Source: Solirubrobacter sp044865965
GTDB taxonomy: Bacteria; Actinomycetota; Thermoleophilia; Solirubrobacterales; Solirubrobacteraceae
NCBI GenBank assembly: GCA_044865965.1
Contig: JBIOTP010000298.1
Span: 1-23,636, forward strand
Reading direction: 5' to 3'
Length of the DNA stretch: 23,636 bases
Part shown: piece after piece, positions 8,501-16,327 of the stretch
How the letters are laid out: each line of letters starts with the position of its first letter
Position numbering within the stretch: the stretch's first letter is position 1
Position numbers and translations under genes: made by a program
Notes under the pieces: generated by a model
The model's input: only the letters and a program-made list of their open reading frames with translations
What the model was told of the DNA's origin: nothing
The model's database searches: none

Positions 8501-8814
8501 GCGGGCTCGACCAGCGCCCGGACCGCGGCGGGGTCGTTCAGCAGCGGCCGGCCGCCGAGTCCGGCGTAGGCGCCCCGGGGATCGAACACCGGGACGTACC
8601 GGACCCGCGGGCCCTGGACGACCGCCCCGACCGTGCGCTCGGCCGGCCGCGGGTCGACCGGCGCGCGCGAGGCCGCCAGCGTGCAGACGACGGGGAACGC
8701 GACCAGCGCCAGTCCGCAGAGCGCGAGCACGGGGTCGAGCCGGACGCGCCTCGCGAACCGCCGCCGCGGGGGAGCCGCGGCCTCGCCGGCGTCCGTCTCG
8801 GTGATCACGCCCAT
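5539..8814 (-). CDS. Large TPR membrane protein with C-terminal PLDGG membrane domain
   Basis: About 1091 residues from ATG at 8814; a GTG at 8826 would add four. An N-terminal hydrophobic segment (LALCGLALVAFPVVCTL, about residues 29-45) is followed by a long helical region with many TPR-like repeats, clearest in the middle third (for example RGRYDDAARDFGKAARLA, then LGRDHAAVSALRRAV). The last 220 residues hold about six or seven membrane helices. The penultimate loop reads TPVAPLDGGRIGG, close to the N/LDG motif of M50 site-2 proteases, but I find no HExxH zinc motif. It may be a non-catalytic relative or scaffold with its TPR region outside or inside the membrane. The stop overlaps the convergent MBL-like gene by 4 nt. 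Confidence 0.8.
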   Translation of the reverse strand: MGVITETDAGEAAAPPRRRFARRVRLDPVLALCGLALVAFPVVCTLAASRAPVDPRPAERTVGAVVQGPRVRYVPVFDPRGAYAGLGGRPLLNDPAAVRALVEPAIDRLFARADAARLRRYLNARQALPAPAGVAWYAYPYRYRGLDPLLDGALRGRPEEAELGALLVVAAAAEAYPNAGQVAWAILHRARARGACGPQLNLAYLVAATADPGDHERELAAAERACPGDPTATWLAGQLQSIGGSDTDAVATFRALQRRQPRSAAGWSGEADVQLRMAYADDGVDTPYSQASAGERDDRPFTARSRYRRALALYRRSRALDRDPGLAAGEARALAGLGEYASAARLAGGAARALGRPAVLQARLVDALERAGSFAAAATEARRLAHGPRFPQEPALFFLSRRDDEYLIARDALEPLSLGAGRLTGDAPAIAPRHEVGIASPIAVGTLEFLPLYRPDELSRFEPWCADWSARRDLILAGRPREAIAGLPAAFTAANDSDDCGQTDAPMLAAVALAEAGDRRGAVARLRRDAGMNGAEALKALAERRQNLWRFAGRYDRAAAVAAEHAARFPTSVRAFERAGEIDYLRGRYDDAARDFGKAARLARARSATWSDSEAGNLLKRGVVLRFAGRYEDAVQTLLAADEVASRARSPQTAYLARAQAGDTYLRLRRYGDADEQYDAAREAAEQDGGTVAPAVENNQAVARLRLGHAAAAVEPARAAVRSDPRNPLFLETLGSAYAHAGDPRRAAAADWRAVRADPTLFQAWNDLGVSLARLGRDHAAVSALRRAVGVRRTYALAWFNLGVTLEDAGPRHAATAQGAFGRAARLDGALADREHRLILDDRVYFARLDLSKPLPPKWQFADSQPQWPVPAAGLALALLFALQFGRAAAARGLPGGTQRWLELARDFLGRLPRLLVGFGPAAVAVAATVAVFVWPAVRGHDRGLAGLGPLVVGVLMVVAMIARARVLAARRAGVSLRQRSWRPALLVALAGAALGIPWAPLPVADTGEPAPAVHWSGPLVAGGIGLVLVVLGVALHVPATQAVGAAAVVMAASLLTPVAPLDGGRIGGATPLAIGFGLVGVAILALLGLD

Positions 8815-8837
8815 CGCTCGCCGCACGCATGCCTATC

Positions 8838-8854
8838 GGCGCCGCGGCGGCGCC
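8838..8854. repeat. Perfect 17-bp GC palindrome upstream of the TPR gene
   Basis: GGCGCCGC-G-GCGGCGCC is a perfect inverted repeat with 8-bp arms around one base. It lies in the 200-bp gap between the MmcQ-like gene and the TPR gene, 24 bp before the TPR start. There is no T-tract, so it is a poor terminator candidate. It could be an operator, or simply a by-product of GC-rich low complexity. Confidence 0.35.
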
Positions 8855-9014
8855 GCAACCACGCCGCGGAGATCGCCGGCACGTGCACGGCGAGGTCCGA
8901 CGGCGACGCCGCAACCGCAGCCGCTGAGAACGCCGGGCGTCCGCCACCGCCCGTTCCGCGACGCCGCCGCGCCCCACCGCGGCCGTGCGCGACCGCCGCG
9001 GTCCGCGCGCGGAC

Positions 9015-9386
9015 CTAAGCGGCGTCGCGCTCGCGCCGCGCCCGCTCGACGAGCGTCTTGGGCGCGATCGTCGCGTAGGCGTCCTCGATCGCCCCGGCGA
9101 TCTCGCTCCAGTCGAGCCCGCGGTCGAGCTGCACGCCGACCCAGCCGCGGTGGCCGACGTAGGGCGGGCGGAAGTAGTGCTCGGGCTCGCCGGCCACCAG
9201 CGCCTCCTGCATCCCCGGCGGCGCGGCGCACCAGAGCGCGAGGCGGCCGTCGCCGTGGTGGTCGTCGAGGTACATCACGAACGTCTTCTTGTCGCGGACG
9301 AAGAACGCCGGCGAGCCATGGCTGAGGCGCTCGTTCGTCTCGGGGAGCGAAAGGCAGAGCGCGCGCACGCGGTCCAGCGGGGTCAT
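9015..9386 (-). CDS. MmcQ/YjbR family (DUF419-type) protein
   Basis: A 123-residue soluble protein of the MmcQ/YjbR fold. Recognisable features are the opening RVRALCLSLPETNERLSHGSP (7-27), a central KTFVMYLDD and LALWCAAPP (35-56), and YFRPPYVGHRGWVGVQLD (71-88). These match the family order, and the length is normal. The fold is related to CyaY-like and DNA-binding proteins, but the biochemical role is generally unknown. Start ATG at 9386 agrees with the conserved N-terminus; the open frame upstream has no family similarity and runs through the divergent methyltransferase. Only 33 bp separate it from the methyltransferase start. Confidence 0.88.
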   Translation of the reverse strand: MTPLDRVRALCLSLPETNERLSHGSPAFFVRDKKTFVMYLDDHHGDGRLALWCAAPPGMQEALVAGEPEHYFRPPYVGHRGWVGVQLDRGLDWSEIAGAIEDAYATIAPKTLVERARRERDAA

Positions 9387-9419
9387 CGGCCGCCGGACGC
9401 TACTAGGCTGCACCCGCTC

Positions 9420-10334
9420 ATGGCCGCGCCTCCGACCGAGCACGAGATCCTGGACGTCAACCGCCGCTACCACGACGTGGCGGCGGACTCCTACGACGCC
9501 AAGTGGGGGATCAACTTCGGCGACGTGGGGCGCGCGCAGGTGCTCGGCAAGATCGCCAAGCTCCTCGGCGAGCGCCCCGGGCCGTTCGAGTCGGCGCTCG
9601 AGATCGGGGCGGGGACCGGCTACTTCAGCCTCAACCTCGTGACCGCCGGGGTGATCCGCGCGGCGACCTGCACCGACATCTCCCCCGGCATGCTGTCCAC
9701 GCTCGACCGCAACGCCCGCGCGCTCGGCCTCGACGTCGAGACCGCCGCCTGCGACGCCGCCGAGCTGCCCTTCGATGACGAGGCGTTCGACCTCGTGCTC
9801 GGCCATGCCGTGCTGCACCACCTGCCCGACCTCGAGCGCGCGTTCGCGGAGTTCCACCGCGTGTTGCGCCCCGGCGGCACGCTGTTCTTCGCCGGCGAGC
9901 CCTCGCGCACCGGCGACCGGATCGCGGCGGTGCCGAAGGGCGCGGCGCTCAAGCTCGCGCCGCTGTGGCGCCGCGCCGTCCGCGCGCGCCCCGCGCGCGA
10001 CGGGCACGGCCCGGACCCGGCCGCCGAGGACCACGCGCTGGAGGCGGTCGTCGACGTCCACGCGTTCGCCCCCTCCGACCTCGAGCGCCCCGCCGCGGCG
10101 GCGGGCTTCGCCGACGTGCGCGTGCGCGGGGAGGAGCTGCTCGCGAACTGGTTCGGGTGGTTCAACCGCACGCTCGAGGCGACTGCCGACCCTGCCGGCA
10201 TCCCATGGGCGTGGATCCAGTACGCGTACCGCGGCTACCTGCTGCTGCAGCGCGTCGACCGGCGGCTGCTCGAGCCGCGGCTGCCGCCGCCGCTCTTCTA
10301 CAACCTGATGCTCGCGGCGCGCAAGCCCGGGTGA
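9420..10334 (+). CDS. Class I SAM-dependent methyltransferase
   Basis: A 304-residue Rossmann-fold methyltransferase of the Methyltransf_11/25 type. Motif I is LEIGAGTGYFS (60-70). CTDISPGML (84-92) carries the acidic residue D86 expected to hold the SAM ribose. ELPFDDEAFDLVLGHAVLHHL (115-135) is motif II/III, and RVLRPGGTLFFAGEP (147-161) is the post-motif strand. After residue 210 a separate C-terminal region rich in aromatic residues (LANWFGWFNRTLE, WAWIQYAYRGYLLL) may bind a lipid or other hydrophobic acceptor. The acceptor cannot be identified. Its stop overlaps the GTG start of the DUF3159 gene (GTGA), so the methyltransferase may act with that membrane protein. Confidence 0.9.
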   Translation: MAAPPTEHEILDVNRRYHDVAADSYDAKWGINFGDVGRAQVLGKIAKLLGERPGPFESALEIGAGTGYFSLNLVTAGVIRAATCTDISPGMLSTLDRNARALGLDVETAACDAAELPFDDEAFDLVLGHAVLHHLPDLERAFAEFHRVLRPGGTLFFAGEPSRTGDRIAAVPKGAALKLAPLWRRAVRARPARDGHGPDPAAEDHALEAVVDVHAFAPSDLERPAAAAGFADVRVRGEELLANWFGWFNRTLEATADPAGIPWAWIQYAYRGYLLLQRVDRRLLEPRLPPPLFYNLMLAARKPG

Positions 10335-10954
10335 GCACCGAGCCGCCGAGCCCGCTCGACCTGCTGCGCGACCGCCGCGCGATGCTCGACACCGGCCTCG
10401 GCCCGGTCGCGTTCGTGATCGTCAACGCGTTCGCCGGCCTGCACGCCGCGGCGGCCGTGGCAGTCGGCGTGTCGCTGGTGCTGATGACCGAGCGGCTCCT
10501 GCGCCGGCGGCCCGTCGTGAATGCCGTCGGCGGCCTCCTGGGCACGGGCCTCGCCGCCTTCATCGCGCTCAAGACGGGGCGGCCGGAGGGCTACTTCGTG
10601 CCGCGCATGCTCTACCAGCTCGCGCTGGCGCTGGTGTTCGCCGGCTCGGTCGCCGTGCGGCGCCCGCTCATCGCCTACCTCGTCGGCGCGCTGTATCGCG
10701 CGCCGCACGGATGGACGGCGGATCCGGGGGTCCGCCGCACGTTCTCCGAGATCACGTTCGCTTGGGCGCTCCTGTTCGGCGTGCGCGCCGCGGTCTACGC
10801 CGTGCTGATCGGCCTCGGCAAGCCCGGCTGGCTCGCCGCCGCCTCGATCGTCATGGGCTGGCCGGCGTTCCTGCTGCTGCTGTGGGGCTCCTACCGCTAC
10901 GCGCCGCGCCGGCTCGATCAGCTCGGCGCGCCGCGGCCGCGGCCGCCCCACTGA
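10331..10954 (+). CDS. DUF3159 family integral membrane protein
   Basis: A 207-residue membrane protein that fits DUF3159, a family found mainly in actinobacteria. About five hydrophobic segments are visible: roughly 23-53, 63-81, 93-122, 141-162 and 167-187. Family-typical pieces are ALKTGRPEGYFVPRML (79-94), RRPLIAYLVG (110-119) and DPGVRRTFSEITFAWALLFGVR (131-152). The GTG start at 10331 overlaps the methyltransferase stop. Its 3' end overlaps the convergent SGNH hydrolase gene by 37 nt, so both C-termini (APRRLDQLGAPRPRPPH and GRGRGAPS) are encoded by the same DNA. The function of DUF3159 is unknown. Confidence 0.88.
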   Translation: MSTEPPSPLDLLRDRRAMLDTGLGPVAFVIVNAFAGLHAAAAVAVGVSLVLMTERLLRRRPVVNAVGGLLGTGLAAFIALKTGRPEGYFVPRMLYQLALALVFAGSVAVRRPLIAYLVGALYRAPHGWTADPGVRRTFSEITFAWALLFGVRAAVYAVLIGLGKPGWLAAASIVMGWPAFLLLLWGSYRYAPRRLDQLGAPRPRPPH

Positions 10955-11654
10955 TTGTGGCCACGGACCCACGCCGCGCGCGCCGAGACCTTCAGGTGGC
11001 GGTAGGCGTACGTCCAGTCGCCGCGCAGCCGGCGCCAGCGCGTGCGCTCGTCGGGCGTGACGAGGCTCGACGGCCGCACGCGCGCCGGCAGCCCGTCGGC
11101 GGCGAGCACGGCGAGCGCGCGCTCGGCGATCGCCACCTGCCCGAACGCGGTCGGGTGCACGTGGTCGGCCATCACGAGGTTGCGCGCGCCGAACCCGGAC
11201 AGGTCGACGATCAGCGCGCCGTGCTCGGCCGCCGCCGCGCGGATGATCGCGTTCGCCTCGCCGACCGGGGCGCCGGCCCGCGGGCGCCCGAGGTCGAGCG
11301 GGATCGTGAGCGCGAGCACGCGGTCGCAGCGCCCCGCCAGCGCCCCCAGCGCGGTGCGGTAGTCGCGGCCGAACGCGAGCCCGTCCCAGCCCGGCTTGCG
11401 CACGTCGTTCACGCCCGCGTACAGGCAGCCGACCTCGTAGCGGGCGTCCGGGCGCGAGCGCTCGCGCCACGCCGCGAGCTGGCCGCGCGCGACGTCAGCG
11501 GCCAGCGCGCCGTCCTGCGCGTAGGTCGTGAACGGCAGCCCGAGCCCGCGCGCGACCCACAGCGCCCACGACTGCAGCGCGACGCCCCACTGGAGCTCAC
11601 CGCCTCCGTTGGTGATCGAGTCGCCGAAGGCGAGCACGCCGAGGCGGCAGTCGC

Positions 11655-11658
<4 letters not shown>
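10918..11658 (-). CDS. SGNH/GDSL-family hydrolase
   Basis: A 246-residue SGNH hydrolase, probably an esterase or lipase-like enzyme. Block I is VLAFGDSITNGGG (8-20) with nucleophile S14. Block III is YAGVNDV (80-86) with N84. Block V is MADHVHPTAFG (163-173) with D165 and H168. No signal peptide is visible, so it is likely cytoplasmic. The C-terminal 50 residues (RVRPSSLVTPDERTRWRR onward) are basic. The GTG start at 11658 overlaps the stop of the subtilisin gene (GTGA), which implies coupled translation. The substrate is unknown. Confidence 0.88.
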
Positions 11659-13418
<1,760 letters not shown>

Positions 13419-13447
13419 CCTCGTATCATCGGCCAGGTTTTGGGCCC

Positions 13448-13458
13448 CTTGAGTCAAG
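13448..13458. promoter_or_regulatory. Perfect palindrome CTTGAGTCAAG in the protease/AKR divergent region
   Basis: CTTGA-G-TCAAG is an exact inverted repeat with 5-bp arms. It lies in the 46-bp gap between the divergent starts of the S8 protease (13418) and the aldo/keto reductase-like gene (13465). Its right end (AAGAG) also acts as the best Shine-Dalgarno for the TTG start, so a bound protein would occlude that gene. Operator status is inferred from symmetry only. Confidence 0.35.
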
Positions 13459-13464
13459 AGTTCG

Positions 13465-14598
13465 TTGGCTGACCTCTCGTCAACCGCCGTTGGCACCTGG
13501 AGCGGCGGGCGCTTCATGCGCTTCGGCGAGCCGGTGGACGACGACCGGCTCCTCGCGCTCCTACGACCCGACCAGGGTATCGGGACCGTGATCACCGCGG
13601 ATGCCTACGGCGCCGGCGAGGCGGACGCGCTGCTGGGGCGCGCGCTCGCCGGCGTGCCGCGCGCGAGCTACGCGCTCGCCGGCGCGATCGGCCACGACTT
13701 CTACACCGGCGAGCGCGACGGCGCGAAGGGCTATCCGCGCTTCACGGACCCGCGGCTGCGCGGGCCCGACGGCTACGCGGACTACGTGCGGATGGCGACC
13801 GAGCGCAGCCTCGAGCGCTGCGGGGTCGACGCGTTCGACCTGCTGCTGCTGCACAACCCCGACCGCACGGGCTACACCAGCGAGGCGGTCTGGGAGGCGC
13901 TGGACGCGGTGCGCGCCGACGGGCTGTCGCGGACGCTCGGCGTCGCCCCCGGCCCCGCCAACGGCTTCACGCTCGACGTCATCGACTGCCTGGAGCGCTT
14001 CGGCGACCGCATCGACTGGGCGATGGTGATCCTCAACCCGCTGGAGCCGTGGCCGGGCGAGCTCGTGCTGCCGGCCGCCGAGCGCCACGGCGTGAAGGTG
14101 ATCACCCGCGTCGTCGACCACGGCGGGCTCTTCCACGACGACGTGCTGCCCGGCCACCCGTTCCCCCGCCACGACCACCGCTCCTTCCGGCCGGCCGGCT
14201 GGATCGAGGAGGGCCGCGCCAAGCTCGACCGGATGCGCCCGATCGCCGATCGCCACGGCCTGACGTTGCTGCAGCTCGCGTGCCGCTGGAACCTCGCGCA
14301 CCCGGCCGTCGCCTGCGCGGCGCCGACGCTGATCCAGGAGCCCGGCGACGGCGCCCGGCCGATCGAGGACAAGCGCGCCGAGCTCGCCGCGGTCGCGGCG
14401 GCGCCGGCGCTGAGCCCCGCCGAGGTGGACGAGATCCGCGCGATCGGCGACAACACGGGCTGCATGGCGCTCAAGGGCGCGGCGCCCGACTTCGAGGGCG
14501 AGCCGCTGCCGGACCGCTGGCCGATCAGCCCCGAGCTGTCCGCGCTCGCCGGCCGCTGGGGCATCGAGCCCGAGCGCGACCTGCGCAAGGCCGCCTGA
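13465..14598 (+). CDS. Aldo/keto reductase-like protein with non-canonical active site
   Basis: A 377-residue protein of the aldo/keto reductase superfamily. The family pattern appears in TADAYGAGEADALLGRAL (44-61), FDLLLLHNPDRTGYTSEAVWEALDAV (from 124) and LLQLACRWNLAHPAV near the C-terminus. Of the usual Asp-Tyr-Lys-His tetrad, Y48 and H130 are present. The Asp position appears to be I43, and the Lys region reads LAGAIGHD (71-78), without a lysine. It may therefore bind NAD(P)H without ordinary reductase chemistry, or use other residues. The TTG start at 13465 is preceded by AAGAG and keeps the AVGTWSGGRFMRFGE opening; an internal ATG at 13516 would delete it. Confidence 0.85.
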   Translation: MADLSSTAVGTWSGGRFMRFGEPVDDDRLLALLRPDQGIGTVITADAYGAGEADALLGRALAGVPRASYALAGAIGHDFYTGERDGAKGYPRFTDPRLRGPDGYADYVRMATERSLERCGVDAFDLLLLHNPDRTGYTSEAVWEALDAVRADGLSRTLGVAPGPANGFTLDVIDCLERFGDRIDWAMVILNPLEPWPGELVLPAAERHGVKVITRVVDHGGLFHDDVLPGHPFPRHDHRSFRPAGWIEEGRAKLDRMRPIADRHGLTLLQLACRWNLAHPAVACAAPTLIQEPGDGARPIEDKRAELAAVAAAPALSPAEVDEIRAIGDNTGCMALKGAAPDFEGEPLPDRWPISPELSALAGRWGIEPERDLRKAA

Positions 14599-14638
14599 CC
14601 GTCAAGCCGCGGCCACCCCCGCCGATGACCGGGCGGTG

Positions 14639-16114
14639 ATGATTCGCCTGCCCGCCATCGGCGCCGCCGTGCTCCCGCTCGCGGCGCTCGCGCTGGCGAC
14701 GTTCGGGATGCGGTCCCCGAAGGACCCCGGCGTGCTCACGCACCGCGACACGCGCGGGCAGCTGCAGGACGTCGAGCTCGCCGATGTGGTGGCCACCGCG
14801 CGGGCCCAGGCCGACGGCAGCGACGGGCTGCCGACGCAGTGGTGCGGCGACGAGCGCACGACCGACGCGCCCAACTCCACCACGCGGCCGCAGTTCAAGG
14901 TCGTGTACGCGTTCGCCGCCGACCGGGTGGACCGCTTCGGCGGCTGGAAGGACGCGCTGCAGACGAACGTGTCGCTGATCGAGCGCTTCCTGAGCGCCGA
15001 GTCCGGCGGGAGCAAGGCGCTGCGCTTCGACATGGGCACGAGCTGTGGGGCGCAGTACGTCGACATCCAGGTCGTGCCGCTGCCGGGGCCGCGGGCCGCC
15101 TACGCCGACAACTTCGGCGCGATCGCGCGCGACGTCCAGCGCGCGCTCCCCGCCGCCGCCGGGCCGCGCAACACGATCGTGCTGGCCGACGGGCTGTCCG
15201 GCTCCACGCAGGAGTACGGGCTCGGCGAGAGCGTCATGGGCCGCACCGGCGAGGTGGCCGGCTCGACCAACATCCACAACCGCGGCGGGCTCACCGCGAT
15301 CCTGTTCAGCCGCGACGGCGCGCCCGCCCCCGGGCCCGCCCGCAAGGGCTGGTGGGCCGAGGGGATGCTGCACGAGATGACGCACAACCTCGGCGCCGTG
15401 CAGTGGGGCGCGCCGCACTCGACCGAGCCGCCCGGGCAGACGCTGCCCCAGTACGGGCACTGCTGGCAGGGCGCCGACATCATGTGCTACGTCGAGGACG
15501 GCGGTGCCGCGCACGTGATGGTGCAGGACTGCGGGCCGCTCCCGAGCGCGATCCCGCAGAGCTACGACTGCAACCGCGACGACTACTTCAACCCGGCGCC
15601 GGCGCCCGGCTCCTACCTGGCGACGCACTGGAACACGTACGACTCTGCCTTCCTCGCCTCGTGCGGCGAGATCGCGCTGGCCTGCGGCGGCGGCACGCTG
15701 CCGGCCCCCACCCCGCCGGTCGCCACTGCCTCCCCGGCCGTCTCCGGCACGCCGCGTCGCGGCGCCACGCTGACCGCCCAGCCGGGCGACTGGCGCAACT
15801 GGCCGGACCGCTACGCCTACCAGTGGCAACGGCTCGACCGGTCGGGCTGGACGAACCTCGACGGGGAGATCGGAACCACCCACGTCGCTAGCACCGCGGA
15901 CCTCGGCCACCCGATCCGCGTCCAGGTGATCGCCACCAACGACGACGGCAGCGCGGCCGCCGCGTCGGCGCCGACGCGCGCGATCGGCGGCGCGGGCGTC
16001 TCCAACGCGGCCAAGTCGACGCACAAGGCGAGCCGCAAGCGCGCGAGCGCGGCGCGTAAGAAGAAGCGCGCGGCGGCCGCCCGCAAGAACAAGCGCGCGG
16101 CCGCTCGAACCTAA
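14639..16114 (+). CDS. Secreted zincin metalloprotease with Ig-like domain and basic tail
   Basis: 491 residues. A hydrophobic N-terminus (AIGAAVLPLAALALATF, 6-22) suggests secretion or anchoring. The zinc motif is MLHEMTHNLGAVQWGAPH (243-260), with H245, E246 and H249; Q255 stands where metzincins have the third His/Asp, and H260 or H274/D280 could serve instead. GHCWQGADIMCY (273-284) may be a Met-turn-like region. Cysteines (C275, C283, C298, C311) could form disulfides. An Ig-like domain (about 360-450, with YAYQWQRLD) follows, then a tail 459-491 with 15 Lys/Arg and no acidic residues. ATG 14639 is chosen over the adjacent GTG 14636; a weak GGGCGG precedes both. Confidence 0.83.
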   Translation: MIRLPAIGAAVLPLAALALATFGMRSPKDPGVLTHRDTRGQLQDVELADVVATARAQADGSDGLPTQWCGDERTTDAPNSTTRPQFKVVYAFAADRVDRFGGWKDALQTNVSLIERFLSAESGGSKALRFDMGTSCGAQYVDIQVVPLPGPRAAYADNFGAIARDVQRALPAAAGPRNTIVLADGLSGSTQEYGLGESVMGRTGEVAGSTNIHNRGGLTAILFSRDGAPAPGPARKGWWAEGMLHEMTHNLGAVQWGAPHSTEPPGQTLPQYGHCWQGADIMCYVEDGGAAHVMVQDCGPLPSAIPQSYDCNRDDYFNPAPAPGSYLATHWNTYDSAFLASCGEIALACGGGTLPAPTPPVATASPAVSGTPRRGATLTAQPGDWRNWPDRYAYQWQRLDRSGWTNLDGEIGTTHVASTADLGHPIRVQVIATNDDGSAAAASAPTRAIGGAGVSNAAKSTHKASRKRASAARKKKRAAAARKNKRAAART

Positions 16115-16117
16115 AGA

Positions 16118-16128
16118 GGGTCTGACCC
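16118..16128. repeat. GGGTCTGACCC palindrome between convergent genes
   Basis: An exact 11-bp inverted repeat (GGGTC-T-GACCC) followed by CCGTTTACATA. It sits 3 bp after the zincin stop and 3 bp before the stop of the convergent small gene. A one-base loop cannot form a normal terminator hairpin. From memory, GGGGTCAGACCCC-type palindromes are common extragenic or REP-like words in some genomes, sometimes tied to IS200/RAYT transposases. I cannot verify that here, and no transposase gene lies in the window. Confidence 0.5.
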
Positions 16129-16131
16129 CGT

Positions 16132-16323
16132 TTACATACGGTCGCCGCCGTAGCGGCGCGCCTCGGCCTCGCGGCGCGCGGCCCTGCGCTCGGCCGAGTA
16201 CTTGTTGTCGCGTTGCGAGCGCATCTCGCGCTCGACCGCCCGCTCGGCGCGCGCCGCCGCGCGCTCCGCGCGCGGCAATCGCAGGTCGCGCAGGCGCGCG
16301 AGGCGCTCGCTCGGCTCTCTCAT
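16132..16323 (-). CDS. Small Arg-rich hypothetical protein
   Basis: A 63-residue protein with 19 Arg and 9 Glu, almost entirely helical, with ERAAARAERAVEREM (20-34) likely to form a coiled coil. No named family is recognised. It is supported as a real gene by its position: it starts 4 nt after the stop of the amidase gene on the same strand, with GGAGAGGA 8 nt before its ATG, so it is probably the last gene of the MoaD-amidase operon. It could bind RNA, DNA or a partner protein, but this is a guess. Confidence 0.6.
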   Translation of the reverse strand: MREPSERLARLRDLRLPRAERAAARAERAVEREMRSQRDNKYSAERRAARREAEARRYGGDRM

Positions 16324-16327
16324 CGCA

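Noticed and set aside
5320..9018. 1232-aa plus-strand open frame antisense to the TPR gene
   Set aside because: It has biased low-complexity composition and no motif, while the opposite frame shows TPR repeats and membrane helices.
14525..16024. 499-aa minus-strand open frame antisense to the zincin gene
   Set aside because: It is Arg/Gly/Val-rich without motifs, opposite a frame with a signal peptide and HExxH.
16115..16131. Reading the GGGTCTGACCC palindrome as a bidirectional terminator
   Set aside because: The loop would be a single base and there is no T-tract on either side.
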